Shown: positions 22,241 through 34,035 of the stretch, piece after piece
Position numbering within the stretch: the first letter of the stretch is position 1
Layout: every line of letters begins with the position of its first letter
Origin: Diphasiastrum complanatum
Taxonomy: Eukaryota > Streptophyta > Lycopodiopsida > Lycopodiales > Lycopodiaceae
Direction of reading: 5' to 3'
DNA length: 64,000 nucleotides
Assembly: GCA_029204225.1 (NCBI GenBank)
Contig: CM055102.1
Span: 43,214,744-43,278,743, forward strand
Notes under the pieces: model-generated
Told to the model about the DNA's origin: nothing
Databases searched by the model: none
What the model saw: the letters and a program-made list of their open reading frames with translations, nothing else
Program-made: the position numbers and the translations under genes

Positions 22241-22702
22241 GTTAGAAATCAGTTTTGATCTGATCCATTAGTATAAGCTCTAAATGTGATGATGTAATTA
22301 CTGTACAATTTATTTGGTTTACTATATATGGGTGTGATCGGGACGTGATCCGTTAGGTTATCAGGCACTAATCTTGTAGCCGGCTACTTGGGTTAGCCGA
22401 GTAGCCACACATAGGAAGAATTAGCCTGTACAGAGTTATTTACAGTACTTGCTATACTTGGGGGCATGTCCCAAGTTTGTCGGTCGAATTTGGCCATATT
22501 GGGCCCGACCTTAGTTTGACAGATGGTAGGCCAATTTCAGGACACCTGCCTTTTCATGTAGTTTGTCAATACTCTATATGTACAGTGTTTCTTTGTAATC
22601 TATCAACTTTTGTTGTGCCATCTTTGAGAGCTTGTGAGGAGTGGCTATGGTGATTGTGTGATGTGATATGCATACTGCACTAGATCCTAACAGAATTTCA
22701 AC
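22241..22702 (+). mobile_element. Probable 5' LTR of a plus-strand element
   Basis: The PBS at 22703 faces rightward, so the preceding sequence should be an LTR. A plausible end is CCTAACA at 22694. The left end is uncertain (a GTTAG-like start near 22240). It has a TATA-like 'actatatatgg' at about 22321 and a T-rich block near 22588, as expected of R/U5. No second copy was found in the window. Confidence 0.55.
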
Positions 22703-22715
22703 TTGGTATCAGAGC
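22703..22715 (+). other. Primer-binding site (initiator tRNA-Met type)
   Basis: TTGGTATCAGAGC on the plus strand, 8 bp after the likely LTR end. Confidence 0.85.
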
Positions 22716-25700
22716 GTCAGGGTGTTGCAAGTATGCACGATCCAGTGGAGCTATGGAATAGCATCTTTCACCAGGAGAAATAGCACTCAAAGCGTCTCAG
22801 GAGAGAGGACTCCATACGGGGTATCGGCAGTCCGGATGGCATGAGACAGTAAAGTCCCTTCGATCAGAGCTTCGGGAAGATCAGAACAATCGTCGTAGGT
22901 GGATTCCAAGGAGAATTCACGAAGAAACTTGTAGTTTCGGTGGTTTTAGGGAGATCATCGATGGTGGCTTCATAATTCACTGTGTGGACAGCGGTTTGGT
23001 GCAACGGGGCTTGCAAGGGATTTTCAAAGAGAAGTGATGGAGAGCCATAGCAATTTACAAGATCAAATTTGGTTGAAAACGGAGGAAATTTGAAAAATTT
23101 CCAATTTTGTGGGGTGTTGATGGATTTCAGAGAAAATCAGCTTGTTTACAGTCAATATCGCATCAATTGGAGAACTGTAAATTGGATCAGATCATTGGAG
23201 GTAGGGCTACCTCAGTGGGCTAGGCAACTGAAAGAGAAATCTCAGGGAAAGCCTGAGTAAAGCTCATAATTCCTTCTCTTCAAAGTTGCTAGGGTCTGCA
23301 GGTGGAAAAATGGAAGGCTTTCTCTATAGGAGCCTGTTTTCGGGATCTGTGAAAGGCTATAGAGGGGCACCCTAGCACTAGTAGGAGGATGCTAGAAGGC
23401 CGCAGATGGCCGTGGATTATAGAAGGAGCTGGAACCAATTCTTAGTAGGACGGCCATATCCAGCAAGGAGGCCATAGCAAAGAGGAGGAAGAAGGAGGTG
23501 GAGAGGAGCTCAAGGGAGGCTCGCGCGTGGCCAGTCGCGAGGAGCGCATAGTTGCTTATAATGTGTAGTGGCTGGAGGGACCCGTTTTAGAGCGCAGATG
23601 GGCATAGGGCCATCGGATCTGCATCCATGGAGATCAATTGTCATAATGTGCTGCTCGGGGAGCAATCTAAACCACAAGATGGGTGGTAGCCATTGGATGG
23701 CAAGTGAAAGGACCCTTGAAGTGTTGAAAGGCATATTGGGCCTTCTCTTCATTAAAATTTTTTGGCATGAAAAGGGTTGAAGGGACCCGAAGTCCAGAAT
23801 GGACTTCACTTCATTAAAAATCTTCAATATGAAGAATCAGTTCAATTTTGCAAGGCATATTGTTTTTGGGCCTATCTTTGGCTAGAGGGCACCTATTTTG
23901 GCCATTCTTGGGCCAAAATGACCCCTGAAACTGGCTGCTCAGAGCCAGCGGATAGACCGACGTCACAGATAGGGAGAAACATGTTTTAGGGTGTCTTCAT
24001 CACCATTTGATCAAGCGAAGTGCTGGTGACCTATTGATGGGCTACATTCGCTATTTGGGTACCGTAGGGCCAAATTCGGGGCAATTTTTGGCTGGTGAAA
24101 CCCGCTACAGGGTGGTACAATGAGGCATTATCACTTTTGAATCATTATTACTTACTCCTGACAGGGTAACAGGGTGTTTGAAAGTGGTAAATGCAGTATG
24201 GGGGCAAATGGTAGGGGAATTGTGTGGAGAAAGCTAGTTTTGGTGACGGAAGTGCAGTTTGGCATTGTGACTACTCATCATTGGCAACAATTTTGAGAGG
24301 GTAAGCAATCACAAGTGAGAGGTAGGCATGGTATGCCGATTACACGTGGAGAATTCTTGTGATCAAGTTCAACTTTTGGGGTTTGAACCAACCAACGTCA
24401 AGTGGCATTTTGGGAAAACGATCTCACAGGTATGATCGGTAGTGGCATTGTTGAGTCAGGTGATAGCTGCATTGACACACGCATCTGTAGCTTGGAAATT
24501 TCTCATTCAGAGAGAAATATGGGCTATCTTGGAGGTACATACATATTTGTGGTCATAGGTGATGGAAGTGTGAAGTGGTGCCAGTTGAAAGCCATTGGGC
24601 AAGATAGCAGACTTGCATTGGACGAGCTGTGTGTGGGACACACAATGGATGAAGAATGGGTCAATAATCACACTTTGGATGCTCTTGGAGAGTGGTGAGT
24701 GTGATGATTTTGCAGTTTTGCAGTCGGTAAGTCATTTTGATCAAGCCACTTTAGCTGCGGAGCAGTGTATCAGGTTTGCCATCGAGGAGATACACTTCAA
24801 CTACTAGTTTGGATAAGTCAAGTCAATTTGCCATATCATGATTGCATCAGGGATGCAGATTCCAGTGATGCAAGGTGCAGATCATTTGGTTTGGGCCATG
24901 GAAGATCTCACAGGTTCACTTGGAGGGATATTGGCATGCACAATCATGTGAGGGACTTGATGGTGGCTTTGGAGTTCACATCTCAGTGTATTCTCAAGGA
25001 GTGGTTTGGAACCATTCACAGGAGCAGCTAGGAGCTAGCTTGGGGGAATATAGGTGGGCACTACAAGGTAGATGCTCAGAGCTTTGTGATCAGGGATGGC
25101 ATTGGAATACCTGGTAGGGATAACACTGCCAGATGACATGGGATGGTCAACAGGGGGCAGGTATTTCATATTGGACTTGAGTCATTGGCATGGATAGGAC
25201 TTACAAGTGGGATTCATGATGGAATCAGAACACTACAAACGCAAGTGGGCAAAGCATGAAGCTTTGAGAGCCAGTTCTAGGTTGGAGAGCTGATGGAGAT
25301 CGCACGGGATGTGATCCGAGGGCAAACACTGCGATGGGTATTTTGCTAGCAATCTATTGTAGGGGTCCCTGATGGCGAGGACTTCATGGTGTGCTCATTT
25401 GGGAGTACAGGATGGCATTACAGCAGGGGGCTATACAGTGCCTAACAATGTCTACACCTTGTCCTCAATTGGTAAGATTGACTACCAAAGAAAGTCTTCA
25501 GGTTAAAGCATACCATGAATACCTAGATAGACAAAGCAATCAAGCGAGCACGTCCTATCCACATTACGAATTGAGAGAGACCATGACAATAAGATTGGGA
25601 GAAGTAGCACCGATCTATTAGGATCAATATCAACTAGTCTTATCATGGGATCCTTTGATGGATGGTGTTGACTATCCATTTGTCGATGAACAAGGTTATC

Positions 25701-26854
25701 AGGAATGGCCACCAAACTCATATAGTTATAATTGAAAATCTGGCAAGCCCATGTTATTGCTAATCGTCATCAAACAAATCCTCAGGTTTTACGTAAGCAA
25801 ACTCATATCTACGCTTTTCCTGGAGCACAACAAAAACACATATGCTCTCTACAGACTTTGACAATGCGACTCATCATCATTTCAAGGAGCAGTCAGAGGC
25901 AGAGTGCCATCGGAGTAGCAGTAGGAGCATGTTGTCTGATTCTGGGAATGACATGGAATATTCAGAATACGACAAGAGGCTTTTGCAATAAGCTCGAACA
26001 CCACAAAACTAAAGTAGAGATTCAAAATTATAGAAACAGATGACTAGTCGGCATTATGCACGTGTGAGTCCAACATTGGACCTTAGGCTAATCCATGGAG
26101 CACAATTATTCAATAAAGTTTCTTCAACAACCCTTCAACCTTTCATGGGCCCTTTAAGCTGTCATCCAATGGTCACTTCACTTCCACGACCTAAATCACT
26201 CCCAGAGAAATCAATCGCGACCATTGATTCATATTACCTCTCAATCCTTCAGCTGCGATCTTTCCAGAGCGCTAAAACATGGTACTCTGGCCGCTGGACA
26301 CTTTGGAGTGCCACAGTTCCATTCCCTTCACTGCGCACGACAGCCTCCTTGCAGCCTCCAACATGTTCACACTTCTAGGGCGCCCTCCTCTGGATTCTCA
26401 CAGCTTCTAAAACGGTTCAGAATGGAGAGAAATCTCTGATTTTGTGCTCCCAAACACCAGACCAGGGTTTTTTTTACACAAATCTGTTCTTGGCTTCCTA
26501 TTCACAGTGTTCTGACAGGCCTATCCTCTTGCTCTGAAGTTGCCCTACTGCTAGAACTCTGATGCTTCAATACTTTTGTCAAACGGTGTCCGATTGAATG
26601 CACACTGACTGCAAATACCAAATAGCCTGCTTCAGAATTTCAAAATTCCATTTGCTAAGTTTCTGATTCAGCCGACAACTCTTGTCTCTGAATCCTCACA
26701 TAGTCTCAAGCTCGCCAAGCTTCTGTGTGCTAAACTCTCTGCACCAGTGCTTCTCCATGTATCTTCAACCCGCCGTATACCCCGAACTCTCAGAAGACAA
26801 TTCTCCCGAAGCTCTCTTCAACGACGATGATGTACTGTGTACACCCTTTGTACG
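22716..26854. mobile_element. Internal DNA between two facing PBSs, no recognisable pol
   Basis: The left PBS (22703) points right and the right PBS (26867) points left, so two LTR elements meet tail to tail somewhere inside. Neither gag zinc knuckle, protease, RT nor integrase motifs were found. The left 3 kb is G-rich on the plus strand with ORFs up to 98 codons (24402-24698, 24765-25031) of no known family. The right part (26040-26850) reads as leader sequence on the minus strand. Either the elements are non-autonomous with long leaders, or gag has diverged beyond recognition. Confidence 0.5.
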
Positions 26855-26867
26855 GCTCTGATACCAA
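26855..26867 (-). other. Primer-binding site (initiator tRNA-Met type)
   Basis: The minus strand reads TTGGTATCAGAGC, opposite in direction to the PBS at 22703. Confidence 0.85.
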
Positions 26868-27283
26868 CTTAGAATTTGTTTCGAACAGGAATACAGATCA
26901 TGCTACACAGTAACACAGGCAGAACACTCTCCACAGCAAGCTCACATAGCAACTGTATTTCTCAAAATGAAATTACACTATACATATAGTTGTTCACTCA
27001 TGCAACCCATGCATGACCCAGGTTGTCGTTGGCAGGACGCATGTCCCGTTGACTTGCCTCGTGGCGAGGCCCACTGATCCTTATCAACTGATAGGACCCA
27101 CAGTACAGCAACACAATGATTCTACTTTAATTCTAACTACAGGCTCAGTTGTCAAGTCAATTTTGGGCTGAGGCAATAGCTGTAGCTGTACACCTGTAGA
27201 ACAGATCAACAACGACAACGTTGGATAACAAGATGCCGTACAAAATGTGGACATGTAGAAAGCATGATTAGTCATACGTACGT
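26868..27283 (-). mobile_element. Probable 5' LTR of an antisense element
   Basis: Position next to the minus-strand PBS implies an LTR here. Its right limit is set by copia integrase coding sequence starting at about 27284, into which it seems to be inserted or joined. Internal palindromes include 'acgtacgt' near 27281. No second copy recognised. Confidence 0.5.
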
Positions 27284-27820
27284 GTATTCGGATGTGCAGC
27301 ATATAGGCACATTCCAAAAGAAAAAAGAAACAAGCTCGATGAGGAATCAGAGCAAATAATCATGGTCAGCTATTCGAACGGAACACAAGTGTACAGGTTC
27401 TACGATCCAACCACGAAGAAGGTTGTTTCGAGCAGAGATGTGAAATTCGATGAGTCCATATTCCCTGGACTGAAAGACGAAAGAGGCCATGAGATCTTCA
27501 CACTACTACGTATTCAAGAGAGAGATTGAGGACAAACATCAAATCAGAATGCAGAGCCACAGACTCCATAGCAGCAGGAGGCAGAGGATCAACCCCCACG
27601 AACAAGAAACGTTCGAGCAGCGACGAAACGAACCTAGAAGATCAATGAGACAAAGAAGACCTCCAGACCGTTACTCTGACAATCTTCAGTGGAGCGAAGA
27701 TACACAGTTCGAATATACAGCTTCACTGAAGAGCCAGCAACATATCAAGAAGCTATCCAGAGTCCAGAGGGAGAATTCTAGAAGTAGGCAATGTCAGAGG
27801 AGATCGAGTCGATGAGGCAA
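27284..27820 (+). pseudogene. Copia integrase C-terminus and linker
   Basis: The plus strand begins inside a copia integrase at VFGCAAYRHIPKEKRNKLDE and continues VSYSNGTQVYRFYDP and VVSSRDVKFDE, the standard C-terminal block. A basic, Arg/Gln-rich linker follows (27489-27815 ORF, 108 codons in a shifted frame), with RRSMRQRRPPDRY, the usual motif before RT. Confidence 0.85.
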
Positions 27821-28770
27821 GGACATTGGAGCCACTGCCAGAAAACAAGATGATAGTCGACTGCAAGTGGGTGTACAAGAAAAAGATGAAATCAGATGGC
27901 ACCATTGGCCGCTACAAAGCAAGGCTTGTCATGAAGGGCTACACGGAGACATATGGTGTTGATTATTTCGACACATATTCACCAATGGTCAAGATTACAA
28001 GCATACGACTACTCCTTGCATACGCCACACAACACAATTTGGAAATTCACTAGATTGATGTGAAAACAGCCTTTCTCCATGGAGATCTAGAGGAGGAAAT
28101 CTTCATGAAGCAGCCTGAAGGTTTTGAAGACCCCGACAATCGACAATATGTATGTCGGTTGCAGAGATGCATCTATGGTCTAAAACATGCATCACGAGCT
28201 TGGTACAAGAACTTCTGAAGTCTCTAGACTTCAATCCTACACAACCAGACTGCAATGTCTACATTAAAAGAGTAGGAAAAGATTTTGTGATATTGACTAT
28301 CTTCGTGGATGATTCCCTAATGATTGGAAATTCCTTGATGCTGATAAAAGACACGAAGAGTCAGAGTTCTGAAAGCTATGAAATCACAGATCTTGGAGAA
28401 GCAACAAAATGCCTCGGGCTGGAGATCAGAAGAGATCAAACAAAGGGCAAAATACACTTGAGTCAGTCAGAATATGCTAGAAAGGTGCTCAAGTAGTACC
28501 ACATGATGGACTGCAAAGAAAAGGCCACGTCAATGATAGCTGGAGCCAAGCTCACAAAGCAGGATTGCCCAAAAACGGAAGAGGAAGAACAGAAGATGGC
28601 AGGTATACCCTACCAAAACTTAATCGATAGTCTGATGTACCTCATAATTTGTACCAGACCTGATCTAGTTTTCTCTGTTTACGCCTTGAGCCAATTCTCT
28701 TCCAATCCTGGCTTGGCAAATTGGCAAATGATAAAACGAATCCTACAGTATCTGAAGGGTACCTAGAATA
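27821..28770 (+). pseudogene. Copia reverse transcriptase
   Basis: RT blocks in order: CKWVYKKKMKSDGTIGRYKARLVMKGY, YFDTYSPMVKITSIRLLLAYA, an in-frame TAG at 28051, then IDVKTAFLHGDLEEEIFMKQPEGFE, CRLQRCIYGLKHASRAWYKN, a break, and the catalytic block FVILTIFVDDSLMIG near 28290 (FVDD, the polymerase aspartates are kept). Then LGLEIRRDQTKGKIHLSQSEYARKVLK and the thumb/connection QNLIDSLMYLIICTRPDLVF. At least two stops and one frame change make it non-functional. Confidence 0.92.
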
Positions 28771-29300
28771 TGGGATTAATCTACAGAGCTAAAAATGAAG
28801 AAAAAGGATTCGAGTTGCACCACTACAGTGATGCAAGCTGGGCGAGCTGCAAAGATGACATCAAGTCCATTACTGGAGGATGTACAATAGCGTGCGGAGC
28901 TGCAATTAGCTGGATATGCAAAAAGCAAACCTTGGTAGCTCAATCCTCTTGCAAAGCTGAATACGTCGCAACTTCAAAGGTGGCAAATGAGGTAGTGTGG
29001 CTGCAGATGATGCTGGAGGCAATCGAGATACCACAAGAAGGGCCAAGTACGATGATGATGGACTTTCAGAGTGCCATCTATATGTCCCAGGATCCTGTCT
29101 TCCATTCAAAGACAAAACACGTATCTCTGAAGTACCATCACATTCAAGATTTGATCTCAAAAGGAGAGCTCCAGGTCTAGTATATAAAATCAGAAAATAT
29201 AATTGCAGATCTGCTCACAAAACCGCTCAACAAGCCACTCTTTGCCAAGCAAAGAAAGACAATTGGATTGAACGTATAAAATTGCAAGGTTCGAGAGGGA
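28771..29300 (+). pseudogene. Copia RNase H
   Basis: A 136-codon open stretch with HHYSDASWASCKDDIKSITGG (first Asp), QSSCKAEYVATSKVANEVVWLQ (Glu), MMMDFQSAIYMSQDPVF (Asp) and SLKYHHIQD (His), so all expected catalytic positions appear present. A TAG follows GELQV, after which the frame continues ENIIADLLTKPLNKPLFAKQ to the polypurine tract at about 29291-29301. Confidence 0.92.
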
Positions 29301-29301
29301 G

Positions 29302-30134
29302 TGTCAGAAATGGTGAACTCCTGCAACTTTGTCGCAGCACAAACAAAAAACGAAGGTCAAACGAGAACAATTCGCGACAGTCAACGTGCCTTTGACTCGA
29401 AGCATGAACGATTTGCGATCATTCGTGAATCGTAAGCACACCTCCAGGACCGCAAACCGCAAAGGGATGCAAAACGAAAGACTACAAAAGAAATAAAAAG
29501 AACAAAAGCAAATGGGAGATTACGAAACAAACGAAGAGAAATCTTTCGCGCTGCCAACTAGCAGCTCAACGGGCTTGGAGTCGTAGACTTCACGCCCAGG
29601 TGAAACGAGTGGCAACGACGGAGAATAACTGATTAGTTGATTAGCGTTAACTAGTCTTATGATTTCTACGTTTAGCCGTCTTGTAAACTCCACACTGTGG
29701 AGATATAAACTATCTTTTCTGGTCAAAAAAGAAGAAGAGAATAGACAAAATTTTTGTAAGAGACAGAGAGAGAGACGTAGCGAGTAGAGCAGAAAAGAAA
29801 AATACTAGAAAAAAATGAGCTGTGCATGAAAGTCTGCCAACGAGCAGAACACAACGAAAGAGCAGAGTGTCATTCCGCCAACGAGCGAGACACTGGCGAT
29901 CTCACTCTAAAATTAAACTGATAATATAGTCGCTCTATTTTCGTGCATTCTTGTGCTGTCTATCTTGATTGCTAGAATGAAATGTGTTCTGTGATGTGCA
30001 GTCGTGTGTCTAGGTTCATGTGAAGCTTCCGCGCAAAAGAAAATTCAAAGACACAAATCGTTCACGAATACAAAAACGAAAACGAAAAAGAAACAGTTTC
30101 GCTTTCGTGACACCCAGTTTCGCTTTTCGCGACA
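29302..30134 (+). mobile_element. 3' LTR of the 27.3-kb copia element
   Basis: Begins TGTCAGAAATGG right after GAGAGGGAG. Ends TTTCGTGACA at 30112 by alignment with the antisense copy, or CGCGACA at 30134 in a longer reading. Similarity to 21034-21942 (inverted) covers its whole length. A short GA run occurs near 29765-29775. No PBS or second LTR of this element is present, so its 5' part is lost. Confidence 0.85.
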
Positions 30135-32010
30135 TAAACACACGGGAAAATTCGCAGAACTGGATTGACAATGGATGAAAGATTAAAACCGATTAGACAA
30201 TTGGTAAGAAGGAGAATAATCCAACATAGGGAGCAGCTCCCACAAAATAATCGTTGAAATAAAGAACTCGTGTTCTTCAAAGGGTAAATTACTCGTGGAA
30301 GACGAGACCACATTGCGTCTTTAATCTACTGTCTTCTTGTCAGTTGTAAAGTTTATCATGTCAAAGTGAGAGCTCTTATTAAGGTATACCTGACTAATTC
30401 TACATTTTGCATCTTGGGAATACCTTTCTTCTAAGCATCAAACACATGCAAAAGCTTCACGGTATCCATTAAAACATGACCCATGCTTTATGACCTTTTG
30501 AAGACCTTGATGGTTGCAACCTCATCACAAGAATCAGAACAACAGCACGAGAGGATCTGATCAGGTCCACAACCTGCTGAATCCAATGGCATCATTCAGG
30601 CCATCACTGGAATCCACGTAATTAGTAGACATAAAGTTGATTCCTGTGGAAAGATTAAGAAAGCAAACACTTTGATATTTGGGTAGCTTATGTTGAACTC
30701 CCAATAAGGCTTAGATTAGACATATAAGGTCAAAATGGTATACTTAAATAGTGCAAGATTTGAGGTTTGAAAGGGATGGTAACAGCCTCACCCTCCCTTG
30801 CCCCTCCACTCGCTTCAGGTCAATTTACTTGTGCTGCATCCCAATGACAAAGATATATGGCCACACTATTCATATTTCACATGGTTTCCCAAAATATGCT
30901 AGAACCTAGAGTGATTAGTTTTATGCAAGTCACTTCTAAATGGACATGCAAGAAGAAGAAGACTCTTTTTATGGTATGGAGGAATTGTTATTTATTTTTG
31001 CTCTTCTTGCCAATTCTCTTATCCATCTACAAATGACTTGCTCATGATGAGGTCATAATTAAAGGGTCGTTGAACCGGCTGTAAAGGTCAATAAAAAGAT
31101 TTCTCTCAAGGAAAAAAAAGTATTGGTTACATTACGGTTGAAAATATTATGGCTTTTTACGAGGGGTAACGTGTTGTCGGAGGAATTTTTAGCCAGATCA
31201 TTTGATCCAGATCGCCCGAGGAGCAGTAGCAAAATCGCTGTCCATAGGTTGCTTTCTTTCCATTTTGGACACTAAATTGGGCTGGAGCATATTCTTGTGA
31301 ATGAAAATCGCGGCCAGTAGCGCTGAGACAGCCTTCCATCGTTGGACTCGTTACACGACTGAACAGCATTGCCTGAAATGATAAATCGCTGGAGGTTTTC
31401 ACAATTCGACTCATGCGCTCAATATTTTAAGAGCAAACATTAGTTTGTGGGCTATGCACTCGGCCTCTAAAGTCGCACTCGTACTGCGCCCTACTCAATC
31501 GTTTTGCATGTCTGATCAGGCCTGTTTGCACGTTTGCACCCTCCAAAGCACTGCAGAATCCTGAATTTAGTGGGCAAAATCTAGGGCTAGACAATGCACT
31601 ATCCAGGTCTGAAGTAGCGGTTCCTTCTGGTTATTTCTGAACGATCGCCTTTTTGTGCACAGGTCTGAGGCTGTACAACAACAAAACTTTACGCTTTCAA
31701 AAAGCTGTGATTTTGCTAACGGTAGTGGGCTGCAAAATGCGCTATAACTGATTGAACTGTGGGCTACACCAAAACCACTTTCAAGCCTTGGGCACTAAAG
31801 GTGCCCACCTTGATCTCAATCAAACACTGCTATCATAAAAAGTACTCTGTCGGTACAAATGATTTACCGGATTACAACACCCTCTTTTTCAGCCTTCAAT
31901 CCACTTGCGTTTCATGCTACTTGCAAAATACCTGTTTGGAACTTTCTTTTAGATCAGGGTTGCTTTCTAGGATCTCTCTTTTTGAGATCACAGGGTCAGA
32001 TCCACGCAAT
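30135..32010. other. Unassigned DNA, right part possibly an antisense LTR-element leader
   Basis: No recognisable coding sequence. Because a minus-strand PBS-like site lies at 32011-32024, the sequence to its left (to roughly 31150) may be the leader of that element. An 85-codon minus-strand ORF (31414-31157) has no known motif. Confidence 0.35.
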
Positions 32011-32024
32011 GGCTTTGATACCAT
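32011..32024 (-). other. Degenerate primer-binding site
   Basis: The minus strand reads ATGGTATCAAAGCC, one base away from the tRNA-Met-type TGGTATCAGAGC. The sequence to its right would then be LTR, but no LTR boundary was defined. Confidence 0.5.
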
Positions 32025-32475
32025 ATTAAAATTCAGAGAGACTACTGCATCCAAAACCCTATTACGTTATTAATTAATGCATGTAATCATCAACATACAT
32101 AATGAACTAGTTTGAGCTGTGCAAAAGAGAACAAGACAAAACATTGTTGCTACAATTTTCACTCTCCTCTCCATCTGCAATTTTACTAAGGGTTAGTTAG
32201 GCGTTGCTAACAGAAATCTTGTTAGCACCGATTGGTTTTTGGCAACACAATTAAGTAAAAAAGGTTAATTGTTAACCCTTTTGTGGCCCCACATGCACCT
32301 GTTAATGCAATCTACAATCTGTTTTCCCATGTTGCAGACATCAAAAGAATGGCTGTTGTCGCATATGCTTCTTCTATGCATCCATGGTTTTTCAAAAAGC
32401 ATGTCGAACATCAAAAGCAAAGATTCTTGCCTAAGACAATAGGATTGCTTGTTGTCTGCAATAAGTGCATCTACA
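32025..32475. other. Unassigned DNA beside a degenerate PBS
   Basis: May be the LTR belonging to the PBS at 32011. Contains short near-inverted motifs around 32196-32235 ('ggcgttgctaacag'/'cttgttagcacc'). No gene. Confidence 0.35.
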
Positions 32476-32791
32476 ATTGCATATGATTAGTACACGTTTG
32501 AGTGTATTTCTATAAAAGAATTCATATGAAAAAATATCTGTGCATTTTTTTAGCTGCAGTGAGCTATATTTTGGAGAAAATATTTAAGATGGTTTAGAAG
32601 GTAGGAGGACAATCATTTACACCAAGAATATTGATTGCGTATGATTAGTACACGTTTGAGTGTATTTCTATAAAAGAATTCATATGAAAAAATATCTGTG
32701 CATTTTTTTTAGCTGCAGTGAGCTACATTTTAGAGAAAATATTTAAGATGGTTTAGAAGGTAGGAGGACAATCACTTACACCAAGAATATT
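32476..32791 (+). repeat. 158-bp unit in perfect head-to-tail tandem, two copies
   Basis: Copy 1 is 32476-32633 and copy 2 is 32634-32791. Both start 'attgc.tatgattagtacacg' and end 'acaccaagaatattg'. By eye they differ at about four substitutions and one extra T in a T-run, so the duplication is much younger than the surrounding TEs. Confidence 0.95.
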
Positions 32792-33195
32792 GTTCACAAG
32801 CCAACGCAGCACCACATTTCAATTTTGAGCAACCACACGAAACGCTAGCAAAGAAAAATTCAAACACAGTAGATGCACTTATGGAGGACAAATTGTGTAC
32901 CTAAAATCTCACATTTGCATTGCCAACAGAAAAGAATCTCAAGAATTGTAGTTTACAAAAACTTCAATGCTCTTCACAAAATCTCAATGCCATTCCCTGC
33001 TACACAGTTGTTCACACCCCATTTCACGTCTTCACACTACAACAATTCAGACAATTTTTGGCTTTTTTTTTAAGAGTTTTTCAAGTTAGTGGTGGCGTTG
33101 ACCATCGTCAATATAAGCATCATAATGAGGTAAGGTAAAAACATCAAAATGCAATGTAAATAAAGAGGTAACTAACAACATGTATATTGAACTAG

Positions 33196-33319
33196 GTAGC
33201 GGGCGTGAGCAGCCCCGCTACCATGTGTAGCAAGCAGCCTTCACCCATCGAGCCGCCCTACGGCGAGGTGCGTTGAAGGTTGCCTTTACATGGTAGCAAG
33301 CCTGCTCACGGCCTGCTAC
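33196..33319. repeat. Long GC-rich imperfect hairpin (foldback)
   Basis: The left arm (33196-33243, starting gtagcgggcgtgagcag) pairs with the right arm (33273-33319, ending ctgctcacggcctgctac). Each arm also holds a 'gctaccatgt' block or its complement and a 'ccttca'/'tgaagg' block. The loop of about 30 bp (33244-33272) is itself GC-rich. The GC content contrasts sharply with the flanks. No terminal target duplication recognised. Confidence 0.8.
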
Positions 33320-33326
33320 TGGGCGT

Positions 33327-33353
33327 AATTGGCCCTTTAATTGAAGGCCAATT
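33327..33353. repeat. Short inverted repeat AATTGGCC...GGCCAATT
   Basis: Perfect 8-bp arms with an 11-bp loop, directly beside the larger hairpin. Confidence 0.8.
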
Positions 33354-33603
33354 GAATATGGCTCTAAACAGAGATGTTCAGAGCCTATAAATATTCAACA
33401 TCTGTGCGCTATCACTCATGCCAATTATGATGCTAACTAAAATTTGCTAGCCTCAATATTTACCTTTGTATCTTACAAAAAGGATTTTTTATTGTCTTTT
33501 GAAATGATATGCATATCAATATAATGAATTTTATGTTCTATCAACACCAAAGGCCATACATAAAAGTAAAATCCAAATTGATGATGAAAAAGCAAACTTT
33601 TCC

Positions 33604-34035
33604 TTGAAAGGCAAGAAGAAAAAGTTTCCCTCCAAGAAGACTCGAGACATGGAGATGGAGAGCAAGGATGGAGCATCAAGTTCCAAAGGCAAGAGTAAGA
33701 AGGACAAGAAGAAGCTAAAGTGTTTCTTTTGTGGAAAAAATGGACATTTTGCGTCCGAGTGCTACAAGAAGAAGAATGCCCAAGAGAAGGACAATCAAGG
33801 CAATCTTGTGCTTGAGGAGGAGGAGGAAGAGTGCAATTTATCTTTGATGGTATCCTCACCACAAACACCTAATCAAGACACTTGGTGGATTGATAGTGGA
33901 GCAAGCTCCCACATGACTCACCAAAAAGACTACTTTTCTAATCTACTTTCTTACAATAGTTCTAAGAGATTTATCTTCACTGCAAGTGATCAAGAATGTG
34001 AGATTGTAGGTGTTGGATCCATTCTTTTAGTGTAG
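33604..34035 (+). pseudogene. Copia gag zinc knuckle and protease
   Basis: A 143-codon frame: a Lys-rich basic stretch, then an intact CCHC knuckle CFFCGKNGHFASEC at about residues 39-52, an acidic run (EEEEEECNLSL), and the protease active site WWIDSGASSHMT at about residues 97-108. The frame ends with a TAG at 34033 inside the protease. The N-terminal capsid part is missing upstream of 33604. The next coding piece lies in another frame. Confidence 0.9.

Noticed and set aside
22716-25721. Several 70-100-codon plus-strand ORFs as a divergent gag
   Set aside because: No UBN2, zinc knuckle or protease motif, and the frames are not continuous. Kept as unassigned internal DNA.
32476-32791. Possible CRISPR-like or regularly spaced repeat array
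   Set aside because: Only two contiguous long copies without short spacers; the window is eukaryotic plant DNA. It is a simple tandem duplication.
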